Shown here: positions 1 to 7,798 of the stretch, piece after piece
Numbering within the stretch: position 1 is the first letter of the stretch
Layout: the number at the start of each line of letters is the position of its first letter
Program-made: the position numbers and the translations under genes
Assembly: GCA_964498065.1 (NCBI GenBank)
Contig: CAZCFZ010000017.1
Location: 1-64,000, forward strand
DNA length: 64,000 nucleotides
Direction of reading: 5' to 3'
From: FEN-1297 sp964498065
GTDB taxonomy: Bacteria > Bacteroidota > Ignavibacteria > Ignavibacteriales > Ignavibacteriaceae
Notes under the pieces: generated by a model
What the model saw: only the letters and a program-made list of their open reading frames with translations
What the model was told of the DNA's origin: nothing
Database searches by the model: none

Positions 1-87
1 AAGTGAACTGGAGCCAGAAGTCAGAAAACAAGAAATCAGTTGTGCGAATTGATGATTCGGCTAGACATAATTTTAACGGGAGGAACT

Positions 88-1554
88 ATGTTAAGTAAGA
101 AAAATTTTCAAAAAACAACAGTGAAATTTTTTCTACCTGAATATAAGACAGTGTTTATTGGAAAAGGGATGATATTTCTAATATTGCTGTTATTAATTGC
201 TTTTAGCAATGGACCAATCCTTAAAGCTCAAAATCCTGAATGGAAAGTCTATAATACTTCCAATTCCGGTTTGCCGAATAATGTTGTTAATTGTATTGCT
301 ATAGACTCAAGCGGAAATATATGGATAGGTACCACGAAAGGATTAGCAAAATATAACGGAGCAAGTACCGAAGGGACAGGCTGGACTGTTTATAATACAT
401 CCAATTCCGGTCTGCCGGATAATTTGGTGAAATGCCTTGCAGCAGACAAAATCGGGAATATGTGGATAGGTACCACGAAAGGATTAGCAAAATATGACGG
501 TGCAAGTACCGAAGAGACAGGCTGGACTGTTTATAATACTTCCAATACCGGACTGCCGGAAAATGATGTTGAGTGCCTTTCTGTAGAGGGAAACGGGAAT
601 ATATGGATAGGGATTTGGGGCAGAGGTTTAGTAAAATATGACGGCACAAATTGGATTATTTACGATACCTCCAATTCCGGTCTGCCGGATAATTTGGTGA
701 AATGCCTTACCGTAGACGGTAGCGGGAATATATGGACAGGTACCACGAAAGGATTAGCAAAATATGACGGTGCAAGTACCGAAGGGACAGGCTGGACTGT
801 TTATAATACATCCAATTCCGGTTTGCCGGAAAATTATTTTAGTTGTCTTGTCGCTGATGAAAGCGGGGATATATGGATAGGGACTGGTTGGGATTATGAG
901 GGGTTTGAAGTTCAGGTAAGCGGATTGGTAAAATATGACGGCACAAATTGGATTGTTTACGATACCTCCAATTCTGGCTTACCCGATAATTTGTTGAAAT
1001 GCCTTACCGTAGACGATAGCGGGAATATATGGATAGGGACTGGTGACCGGAGGGGTTACGGACTAGCAAGATATGACGGTACAAGTCCCGAAGGGACTGG
1101 CTGGACTGTATATAATACCTCCAATTCCGGTCTGCCGGATAATTTGGTGAAATGCCTTAACGTAGACGGTAGCGGTAATATGTGGATAGGAACTTGGGGT
1201 GGCTTGGCTGTTTTTAATGAAGGAGGTATTGTTTCTTCGATAAATTCAGAAGGTAATAAAGAAGACTACCCGGATAAATTTATTTTAAGTCAGAACTACC
1301 CCAATCCATTCAACCCAAGCACAAAAATAAAATACACAGTGGCCTCCCTAAATGCCTCCCAAGGAGGGACTTTTGTGCAATTGAAAATATATGATATTCT
1401 CGGCAGAGAAATAGCTGTATTAGTAAACGAAAAACAGAAAGCGGGATATTTTGAAATTAAGTGGGATGCAGGCAATCAACCGAGCGGAGTTTATTTTTAC
1501 AGGATATCAGCGGGAGAATATGTTGAGACGAAAAAGATGCTGCTGCTGAAATAA
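88..1554 (+). CDS. Secreted seven-repeat propeller protein with T9SS C-terminal sorting domain
   Basis: I start at ATG 88 because GGGAGG lies just upstream; an upstream in-frame ATG at 40 has no such site. An N-terminal hydrophobic stretch (residues about 26-46) looks like a signal or anchor. Seven repeats of about 45-55 residues follow, each with YNTSNSGLP-, CL..D.SGN- and WIGT..GL.KYDG-like blocks, the pattern of the two-component-regulator propeller family; seven repeats fit a seven-bladed beta-propeller. The last 95 or so residues are a type A type IX secretion sorting domain (SQNYPNPFNPST, then IYDILG and GVYFYRI). Inferred: exported by T9SS and attached or released at the cell surface; ligand unknown. 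Some repeats are almost identical at the DNA level. The sorting domain carries an unusual ASLNASQGGTF stretch. Confidence 0.9.
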   Translation: MLSKKNFQKTTVKFFLPEYKTVFIGKGMIFLILLLLIAFSNGPILKAQNPEWKVYNTSNSGLPNNVVNCIAIDSSGNIWIGTTKGLAKYNGASTEGTGWTVYNTSNSGLPDNLVKCLAADKIGNMWIGTTKGLAKYDGASTEETGWTVYNTSNTGLPENDVECLSVEGNGNIWIGIWGRGLVKYDGTNWIIYDTSNSGLPDNLVKCLTVDGSGNIWTGTTKGLAKYDGASTEGTGWTVYNTSNSGLPENYFSCLVADESGDIWIGTGWDYEGFEVQVSGLVKYDGTNWIVYDTSNSGLPDNLLKCLTVDDSGNIWIGTGDRRGYGLARYDGTSPEGTGWTVYNTSNSGLPDNLVKCLNVDGSGNMWIGTWGGLAVFNEGGIVSSINSEGNKEDYPDKFILSQNYPNPFNPSTKIKYTVASLNASQGGTFVQLKIYDILGREIAVLVNEKQKAGYFEIKWDAGNQPSGVYFYRISAGEYVETKKMLLLK

Positions 1555-1568
1555 AAAATTAGAAACCG

Positions 1569-1588
1569 GGACAAGCCGCTGCTTGTCC
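1569..1588. terminator. Hairpin after the propeller gene
   Basis: A perfect 8-bp stem (GGACAAGC / GCTTGTCC) with loop CGCT lies just after the propeller gene stop. There is no T-run directly after it, so it may be a short repeat or a processing hairpin rather than a classic intrinsic terminator. Confidence 0.45.
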
Positions 1589-1686
1589 TTACATTAAAAA
1601 AATGTTGTAAATGCAAAGAAGATTATAGGGATGAAATAAAAATGGTTATTTTGAAAAGATTTTAAAATCAATTTAAAATTTTTTGC

Positions 1687-2529
1687 TTATACTTCAACAA
1701 CCGGATTTATCATTTCACCAATGCCTTTTATCCATGAAGTAACAATGTCTCCGTCTTTTAAATAATTTGGGTTTTCTTTACCATACTGCACACCGCTTGG
1801 CGTACCGGTTGCTATTATGTCTCCCGGCGCAAGTGTAAAAATTTGTGAGAGTTTGGATATTAATTCAGCTACTCCGAATATCATATTTTTTGTATTGCCC
1901 TGCTGGCGTATTTCGTTGTTTACTTTACAGCCAAGTTCAAGATTATTGGGATCCGGAATTTCATCTTTAGTAACAATAACGGGACCCATCGGGCAAAATG
2001 TATCTAATGATTTCCCTTTTACCCATTGACTTTCGGAAAATTGTATATCTCTTGCCGAAACATCATTAAGAATAGTGTAACCAAATACATAATCGAGAGC
2101 ATTTTCTTTTGAAACATTTTTTGCTGTCTTACCAATTACGACGCCAAGTTCAACTTCATAATCAACCTGATTTGTAATTCCGGTAGGAATAATTATGGGA
2201 TCTACAGGACCGTTTATTGAATTATTGAATTTTGCAAACACTATGGGAGATTTAGGTAGTGCCATTTTTGTTTCGTTGGCATGATCGGAATAATTTAATC
2301 CAATTCCGATAATTTTAGACGGATCATTTATCGGTGCAGCAAATTCTTCTTTATTAATAGAGATCCCACCTTTAGCATGATTAATATTATTACTAATTTC
2401 TTTCCATTTTTTTTCACCTATTCTTATCAAATCTTTTATACTTCCGAAAAAATCAATTTTATTTAAAGGAATAATCCCTTTTTTGGTAATTGCAATTGCA
2501 GTATTATTTTTAAGTGTAGCTAATCTCAT
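1687..2529 (-). CDS. Fumarylacetoacetate hydrolase (FAH) family protein
   Basis: A 280-residue protein of the FAH / 2-hydroxyhepta-2,4-diene-1,7-dioate isomerase superfamily. GIGLNYSDHANE (76-87), the metal-ligand region DYEVELGVVIGK (E125, E127) and NDVSARD (D156) are present, as are QW.KGKSLDTFCP and GDIIATGTPSGV. Members act on oxo-acids with a divalent metal: isomerase, decarboxylase or hydrolase. The exact substrate cannot be read from sequence. Its ATG overlaps the TGA of the upstream amidohydrolase (ATGA), with AAAGGA as a ribosome site, so the two are translationally coupled. Confidence 0.9.
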   Translation of the reverse strand: MRLATLKNNTAIAITKKGIIPLNKIDFFGSIKDLIRIGEKKWKEISNNINHAKGGISINKEEFAAPINDPSKIIGIGLNYSDHANETKMALPKSPIVFAKFNNSINGPVDPIIIPTGITNQVDYEVELGVVIGKTAKNVSKENALDYVFGYTILNDVSARDIQFSESQWVKGKSLDTFCPMGPVIVTKDEIPDPNNLELGCKVNNEIRQQGNTKNMIFGVAELISKLSQIFTLAPGDIIATGTPSGVQYGKENPNYLKDGDIVTSWIKGIGEMINPVVEV

Positions 2530-4148
2530 ATATTCCTTTCTCTTTCATAAATTATTTCGCCGTCAAGAATTGTTAAATCGACTTTAGCATCCTTTATTTT
2601 AATTGGATCGATAGTTAAAATATCATCGCTCAACACAACAAAATCTGCAAGCTTTCCCGGTTCAATACTGCCTTTAATATTTTCTTCGAAAGAAGCATAC
2701 GCACTGTTAATTGTATAACATTTTATTGCATCCTCCACACTAATCTTTTGTTCGGGAATCCAGCCATCCGGATTTTTATCATCTAAAGTTCGTCTTGTAA
2801 CAGCAGCATAAATTCCTTCTATTGCATTCAACGGAGCAACAGGCCAATCACTGCCGAAGCATAATTTTACTCCGGCATCTAAAAAAGAATTAAATGAATA
2901 AACCTCTTTCAACCTTTTTTTACCGATTCTTTTTTCAGCCCATACACCGTCATCAATACAATGATAAGGCTGCGCCGAAACTATAACTTTTAATCGGGAA
3001 AATCTTTTAATATCACTTGTTCTTACATGCTGAACATGTTCAATTCTAAAGCGCCGTTCCCACTTGGGATTTACAGTCTCAATTTTTTCATAAAGATCAA
3101 GCATATATGCATTTGCTCTGTCGCCGATTGCATGTGTACATATCTGTAGTTTATTTTTATCAGCTTCTATAGCCCATTTTTCAAGTCTGCCGTCAGAAAC
3201 AATATCCGTAGGCAGACCATAAGTAGTGGTATCTTGATTATATTTTTCGAAGAACCATGCTGTAGCAGAACCCAATGAACCGTCTGAAAAAGCTTTTAAA
3301 GAACCCAATTTTAATTTATTATTTCCAAAATCATATTGTATTCCCGCATCAGCTAAATTTTTATAATCTGCAATCGGCAGTCTTGTATAAATTCTACATG
3401 TTAATTTGCCGTTTTTTTCCAGCTGCTGATATGTAATTAAATTGCTCCTATAAGTAATATCCTGAACGCTTGTTATGCCGTTTTTTTTAGCTTCATCCAA
3501 TGCTGCTAAACCTGCTTTATAATTTTCTTCTTTGGTATGATCCGGTATAATCGAATAAATAAGTGTCATAGCATTATCTTTTAGAATTCCGGTCGGCTCT
3601 CCTGTTTTTGAATCTTTAATAATTGTTCCCCCTTCGGGATCTTTTGTATCTTTGGTTATCCCGGCAAGTTTCAATGCAAATGAATTTGCCAGTCCCATGT
3701 GTCTATCTAATCTTTCTATAAATACAGGCAAATTTTGAGTAAAAGGATCAATCATTTCTTTAACCGGTAAATCTTTTTTCTCCCACGCTTCATGATCCCA
3801 ATTTCCGCCGGTAATCCACTTGCCATTGTTTGATTCAACGTATTTTTTTAGAATTTGTATAAAACTTTTTGTTGATTTTGCCGGACGCAGATCGAGACCA
3901 AGTAAATAATATCCTCCGTTTATTAAATGTACATGACCATCAATAAACCCGGGCAGCATAAGTTTGCCTTTTAAATCTATTACCTGCGTTTCATAATTAT
4001 ATCTTTGTTTTACATCTTTATTGCTTCCCACAAAAATTATTCTATTCCCTTTGATTAAAACAGCTTCCGCAGTCGGTTCCTTTTCGTTTACAGTGTATAT
4101 CTTGCCGTTTACAAAAGCTTTTTCATCATTTTTAACTCTTAATGCCAT
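2526..4148 (-). CDS. Amidohydrolase, YtcJ-like (amidohydrolase family 3)
   Basis: About 540 residues. The metal-binding motif HVH is at 72-74; further family motifs are GGNWDHEAW, RLDRHMGLAN, SDGSLGS, THAIGDRA, RIEHVQH and GSDWPVAP. These mark the YtcJ-like branch of the amidohydrolase superfamily (TIM-barrel metal hydrolases of C-N bonds in small molecules). No signal peptide is seen, so it is probably cytoplasmic. I prefer ATG 4148 with AAAGGA upstream to the TTG one codon earlier. The gene overlaps the FAH-family gene by 4 bp; the pair may form a small catabolic operon, substrate unknown. Confidence 0.92.
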   Translation of the reverse strand: MALRVKNDEKAFVNGKIYTVNEKEPTAEAVLIKGNRIIFVGSNKDVKQRYNYETQVIDLKGKLMLPGFIDGHVHLINGGYYLLGLDLRPAKSTKSFIQILKKYVESNNGKWITGGNWDHEAWEKKDLPVKEMIDPFTQNLPVFIERLDRHMGLANSFALKLAGITKDTKDPEGGTIIKDSKTGEPTGILKDNAMTLIYSIIPDHTKEENYKAGLAALDEAKKNGITSVQDITYRSNLITYQQLEKNGKLTCRIYTRLPIADYKNLADAGIQYDFGNNKLKLGSLKAFSDGSLGSATAWFFEKYNQDTTTYGLPTDIVSDGRLEKWAIEADKNKLQICTHAIGDRANAYMLDLYEKIETVNPKWERRFRIEHVQHVRTSDIKRFSRLKVIVSAQPYHCIDDGVWAEKRIGKKRLKEVYSFNSFLDAGVKLCFGSDWPVAPLNAIEGIYAAVTRRTLDDKNPDGWIPEQKISVEDAIKCYTINSAYASFEENIKGSIEPGKLADFVVLSDDILTIDPIKIKDAKVDLTILDGEIIYERERNI

Positions 4149-4231
4149 CAATGTTCCTTTGGGAAAAATAGAAAAATATAATTGTCTGTCTTTTGAACTT
4201 AAAATAAATTCTTATTTCATAAATAATTTTT

Positions 4232-4365
4232 TGTAGTGTCCTAATTTATTAATCTAAGTCATGGTTCGACTCCGCTCACCATGACAAAAGAATTTAAATT
4301 GTCATCCCGAGCGGAGTCGAGGGATGATTTATTCGTCAATGATTTAAGTAAATTAATACACTACC
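4232..4365. repeat. 134-bp MITE-like inverted-repeat element, copy 1
   Basis: Terminal inverted repeats read GTAGTGTCCTAATTTA at the left and TAAATTAATACACTACC at the right. Inside are two hairpins, TCATGGT..ACCATGA and TCATCCC..GGGATGA, whose loops carry CGACTCCGCTC and its complement. The flanks TAATTTTT (4224-4231) and TAATGTTT (4366-4373) match at 7 of 8 bases, like a decayed target-site duplication. Copy 2 (7631-7764) has the same length and opposite orientation. No ORF lies inside. The rest of the 4149-4562 gap is AT-rich and holds nothing else I recognise. Confidence 0.8.
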
Positions 4366-4562
4366 TAATGTTTAGAAGTTATGCATTTTCAAAATAATCA
4401 ATTAAATTAATAATTGATATATGTACGATTAAATTAAATAAATCACTTCCATCATCTTAATGATCTCTTTTTGATCGATTTTTAGTTGGTTATTTAATGG
4501 AATACAAAAGGAAAAATTCTTAATTTCAGTTTCAATTTATTTAAAATTAAAAAGAATAATTT

Positions 4563-5282
4563 ATGCATCTAGATGTACTGGTATTTGGCGCGCACCCGGA
4601 TGATGCCGAACTCTCAATGGGAGGTACAATTTATAAATTAACATCAAATAAACTAAAGGTCGGTATTATAGATCTAACAAAGGGTGAACTGGGGACGAGA
4701 GGTACGGCAGAAACCCGCCAGAGGGAAGCGTTTCAAGCAGCTATTATTTTAAAAGTTGCCGTAAGGGAAAATCTGCAGATACCTGATGGTAACATTGAAA
4801 ATAACAAAGAAAATTTGGTCAAAATAATAATGACAATTAGGAAGTATAAACCTAAAATAATTTTTGCGCCGTACTTCAATGATCGTCATCCGGATCATAT
4901 TGACGCAAGCCAGTTAATCAAACGGGCTATGTTTTCAACTGGCTTAAGCAAATTAAAAACTTTCGACAAAGAAGTATCGCAGGAACCTTATAGACCTCAA
5001 AAGTTATATTATTTTATGCAGACATATACTTTTGAACCTTCTTTTATCGTTGACATATCGAATGAATTTGATACTAAAATGAAAGCCGTTAAAGCATACG
5101 AAACTCAATTTCATAATCCGAAAAGTACCGAGCCTGAAACATTTATAAGTCGACCCGTGTTTATAAATTATGTTGAATCAAGGTCGCACTTTTATGGATT
5201 CCAAATAGGTAAAAATTATGGAGAGCCGTTTTATTGTGAAGAGAAAATAGAATTGGATCTTGTAAAAATGATTAAAAGTTGA
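4563..5282 (+). CDS. bshB1: Bacillithiol biosynthesis deacetylase BshB1
   Basis: 239 residues, the usual family length. A zinc-dependent LmbE/PIG-L-type deacetylase that removes acetate from GlcNAc-malate, the second step of bacillithiol synthesis. The N-terminus FGAHPDDAELSMGG holds the AHPDD metal motif (H11, D13, D14); GELGTRGT and the second histidine motif DRHPDHIDAS (about 107-116) are typical of BshB1. Cytoplasmic; no signal peptide. bshA and bshC are not in the window. It precedes the FKBP lipoprotein gene by 58 bp. The ribosome site is weak, but the start is fixed by the family N-terminus. Confidence 0.94.
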   Translation: MHLDVLVFGAHPDDAELSMGGTIYKLTSNKLKVGIIDLTKGELGTRGTAETRQREAFQAAIILKVAVRENLQIPDGNIENNKENLVKIIMTIRKYKPKIIFAPYFNDRHPDHIDASQLIKRAMFSTGLSKLKTFDKEVSQEPYRPQKLYYFMQTYTFEPSFIVDISNEFDTKMKAVKAYETQFHNPKSTEPETFISRPVFINYVESRSHFYGFQIGKNYGEPFYCEEKIELDLVKMIKS

Positions 5283-5340
5283 AAAAGAAATAATAACTAA
5301 TTTTATTTAATAATTTCTAATTAAAAATCAAAGGAAATGC

Positions 5341-6156
5341 ATGAAGAAGTTTATAGTTGTTTTTTTGTTGTTATTAATTGCAGGCTGTTCTCAAAAAAAT
5401 AATGTAGTTAATTTAAAATCCGGTTTAAAATATGTGGATGATAAAAACGGTACAGGCGATGTAGCAAAGTCAGGAGATATTGTTACGATTAGCTTTTCAG
5501 GCTGGATAATTAAAGATTCAAAGGATTTATATAAGGATTGGAATAATGATACTTCAAAAAATAAATATTTAATTGCAACTACAAAGCACAGTCATAGACC
5601 TTATGTATATTCTCTAACTGAAAATTCTTTTATCAAAGGCAGCTACGAAGGTATTTCCGGAATGAAGGTAGGGGGAACAAGAACAATCATAATACCATCT
5701 GACTTAGCCTATGGTAAAAAAGGATTTGGCCCGGTACCTCCAAATACGGATATAAAACTTCAAGTACAATTGGTTAATGTAAAATTACCTGTTAAAGAAT
5801 GGGTAGTAGACTCAACTAAAATTAAAACTACCAAAGACGGTTTAAAATATGCAATTGTTAAAGAGGGAACAGGTCCTAAAGCAAAAGCAGGTGATATTGT
5901 TACAGTTAACTACAGCGGATTTTTATTAAATGGTAAGAAATTTGACAGTTCGGTTGAAAGAGATGCCCCGATTACTTTTAAATTAGGTGCCCACACTGTT
6001 ATACCCGGATGGGAGGAAGGTATTAAGTTGATGAATAAAGGCGCAAAAGCGCGATTGATTATCCCACCTTCATTAGGCTATGGAAATAGGGCAATGGGAC
6101 CGATACCGGCAAATTCAACTCTTATTTTCGATGTCCAATTACTTAATATTAAGTAA
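5341..6156 (+). CDS. Two-domain FKBP-type peptidyl-prolyl isomerase lipoprotein
   Basis: 271 residues. Residues 1-16 are a lipoprotein signal ending in a lipobox, IAGC with Cys16, so the protein is probably anchored in the outer or inner membrane and faces the periplasm. Two FKBP domains follow. The second (about 165-271) is canonical: NYSGFLLNGKKFDSS, VIPGWEEG, LGYG and IPANSTLIFDV. The first (about 25-150) keeps the AYG and PPNTDIKLQVQL parts, but the FDSS segment is replaced by a longer insert and VIPGW by FIKGSYEG, so it is likely weak or inactive as an isomerase. Ribosome site AAAGGAAATGC precedes ATG 5341. Confidence 0.93.
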   Translation: MKKFIVVFLLLLIAGCSQKNNVVNLKSGLKYVDDKNGTGDVAKSGDIVTISFSGWIIKDSKDLYKDWNNDTSKNKYLIATTKHSHRPYVYSLTENSFIKGSYEGISGMKVGGTRTIIIPSDLAYGKKGFGPVPPNTDIKLQVQLVNVKLPVKEWVVDSTKIKTTKDGLKYAIVKEGTGPKAKAGDIVTVNYSGFLLNGKKFDSSVERDAPITFKLGAHTVIPGWEEGIKLMNKGAKARLIIPPSLGYGNRAMGPIPANSTLIFDVQLLNIK

Positions 6157-6165
6157 ATTTATTTC

Positions 6166-6200
6166 AAGCGAATGAGAAGTTTATTGCTTCTTATTCGTTT
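6166..6200. terminator. Bidirectional terminator between FKBP and fructosamine kinase genes
   Basis: A 14-bp stem (AAGCGAATGAGAAG / CTTCTTATTCGTTT, two G-U pairs) with a 7-base loop lies between two convergent genes, with T- or A-rich flanks on both sides. Confidence 0.7.
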
Positions 6201-6211
6201 AATAAAAAGAT

Positions 6212-7087
6212 TTATTTTATATAAAAATCAATTAGAGAAATTACTTGGGGGTAATATCCTCTTCCAAATAAATTCAGATGATTTAACACATGATAAAGCT
6301 TATAAATATTTTCTCTAAACTCATATCCAGAAGATAATGGAAAAGACTCGTTATACGCTTCATAAAATTGTGAACTAAATCCTCCGAAAAGCTTTGTCAT
6401 AGCCAGGTCTGCTTCACGATGCCCGTAATAAACTGCCGGATCTATTAAGGCGGCGTTTCCTTTTTCATCCACGATATAATTTCCACCCCACAAATCTCCG
6501 TGAAGAAGCGAAGGCTTTTCTTTACTTCCATTTAATATTTTTTCGATTTTATCTTCAAGCAAATTAATTTTTGATGCTAATTCTTTGGTCGCAAATCCGT
6601 TCTTTTCCGCAAGCTTTAATTGGAATAAAATTCTATTATTGAAATAAAATTTTGTCCAATTTTCTTTTTCATCATCATCAGCTACATTCTCTTGAATATT
6701 TGAGCCGATGAAATTGTTTTCATAAAATCCGAATGTGTTCCCAAGATACTTATGCATTTCTGCAAACTTGTGTCCGAAATCTTCAAAAAAATTTCTTGAT
6801 CTATTCCCAGGGGATATAAATTCAATTAAAATATAAGTTTCGTTAAATTGAATAACGTGCGGGACTCTAATAGCATTTGATTTGTTCAGCTCGTTTAATC
6901 CATGTGCTTCTTTCTCAAACATATTTCCTGGATTGTTATTATTTAATTTAAGAAAAAATGAATTTCCCGAACTCATTATTAATTTATAAGCATCACTTAT
7001 GCAGCCGCCGGAGATTGATTCCAAAGATTTAATGCTGCTTTTAGTTACATTTTCAATCTCCGATTTTATTTGATTGCTTAATTTCAT
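6212..7087 (-). CDS. Fructosamine kinase (FN3K) family protein
   Basis: 291 residues, aminoglycoside-phosphotransferase fold. HGDLWGGN (196-203) is the catalytic loop and IDPAVYYGHREADLAMT (215-231) the metal-binding and family signature; FFLKLN (Lys47) is the nucleotide-binding lysine. The family phosphorylates ketosamines on glycated proteins (fructosamine, ribulosamine, erythrulosamine), which then decay and restore the free amine. Bacterial members usually prefer ribulosamine or erythrulosamine; that is family knowledge. It overlaps the upstream LMW phosphatase gene by 35 bp, a pairing that supports a protein-repair role. Start ATG 7087 lies inside the phosphatase gene. Confidence 0.92.
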   Translation of the reverse strand: MKLSNQIKSEIENVTKSSIKSLESISGGCISDAYKLIMSSGNSFFLKLNNNNPGNMFEKEAHGLNELNKSNAIRVPHVIQFNETYILIEFISPGNRSRNFFEDFGHKFAEMHKYLGNTFGFYENNFIGSNIQENVADDDEKENWTKFYFNNRILFQLKLAEKNGFATKELASKINLLEDKIEKILNGSKEKPSLLHGDLWGGNYIVDEKGNAALIDPAVYYGHREADLAMTKLFGGFSSQFYEAYNESFPLSSGYEFRENIYKLYHVLNHLNLFGRGYYPQVISLIDFYIK

Positions 7088-7556
7088 TTTTTACCTTGTT
7101 AAGTAAATGCCTGCATCCGTCTTCAATCAAGTTTAAAACATATTCAAAACCTTCCGGTCCTTCATAATAAGGATCCGGCACTTCATTAACTTTATAATTT
7201 TCTATGAATTTTGCCATCTTAAATATTTTATCCTCATGTATTTTACCGGTGTCGAGTTTTTTAATACTTCTATAATTTGAATTATCCATTGTGACTATAT
7301 AATCAAATTCATCAAAATCTTTTTGCGGATCGAACTGCCTGGATATGCTTGTTAAATCGTATCCTCTTTTTTTTGCATGAACCTTCATCCTGGGATCGGC
7401 ACCTTCGCCTATATGATAATCCAGGGTTCCGGCAGAATCAACGGCTATTAATTCGTCTAAACCTTCATCCTTTATAAATGATGACATAACACCTTCGGCA
7501 GCAGGCGATCTGCAAATATTGCCGAGACAAACAAATAAAATCTTTATTTCTTTCAT
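7053..7556 (-). CDS. Low-molecular-weight protein-tyrosine-phosphatase family protein
   Basis: 167 residues, the family norm. The P-loop VCLGNICRS gives the C-x5-R nucleophile Cys10 and Arg16; the general acid is in VPDPYYEG (Asp128). Cytoplasmic. Family members dephosphorylate phosphotyrosine, but those next to fructosamine kinases have been linked to sugar-phosphate or protein-bound ribulosamine-5-phosphate dephosphorylation. The 35-bp overlap with the kinase gene downstream favours such a joint role here (inference). It is the first gene of the pair; the 74 bp between it and the repeat element at 7631-7764 probably hold the promoter. Confidence 0.93.
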   Translation of the reverse strand: MKEIKILFVCLGNICRSPAAEGVMSSFIKDEGLDELIAVDSAGTLDYHIGEGADPRMKVHAKKRGYDLTSISRQFDPQKDFDEFDYIVTMDNSNYRSIKKLDTGKIHEDKIFKMAKFIENYKVNEVPDPYYEGPEGFEYVLNLIEDGCRHLLNKVKNEIKQSNKIGD

Positions 7557-7630
7557 TAAAATTTATTTCTTATTCCTTATTAATTATATTTTAGAACATT
7601 AAATATTTTCTATCTAAAAAAAAGAATTTT

Positions 7631-7764
7631 GGTAGTGTGCTAATTTGCTAAAATTATTAACGAATAAATCATCCCTCGACTCCGCTCGGGATGACAATTT
7701 GAATACATTTGTCATGGTGAGCGGAGTCGAACCATGAATTGGATAAGCAAATAAGGACATTACC
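7631..7764. repeat. 134-bp MITE-like inverted-repeat element, copy 2, with 8-bp target duplication
   Basis: Same length and same two-hairpin architecture as the element at 4232-4365 but in inverse orientation. It starts GGTAGTGTGCTAATTT and ends AAATAAGGACATTACC. It is flanked by a perfect 8-bp direct repeat AGAATTTT (7623-7630 and 7765-7772), as expected of a transposed element. The centre contains TCATCCC..GGGATGA and TCATGGT..ACCATGA hairpins. It carries no gene, so it would depend on a transposase elsewhere. Confidence 0.85.
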
Positions 7765-7798
7765 AGAATTTTCGAATTCATTAATAAAAAAGTAAAAT

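Noticed and set aside
299..649. Reading frame on the minus strand through the propeller gene
   Set aside because: It is a by-product of the repeated coding DNA on the plus strand; it has no ribosome site and its composition is repetitive.
235..1215. CRISPR-like array because of regularly spaced repeats
   Set aside because: Repeats are in frame, about 140 bp apart and encode propeller blades; spacers are not unique short sequences.
4263..4275. GGTTCGACTCC resembling a tRNA T-arm, also at 7725-7735 in reverse
   Set aside because: It is part of the 134-bp repeat hairpin. No acceptor stem, anticodon arm or CCA end can be formed around it.
4232..7764. A composite transposon or insertion sequence
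   Set aside because: No transposase gene exists in or near the block and its genes are ordinary chromosomal ones in mixed orientation.
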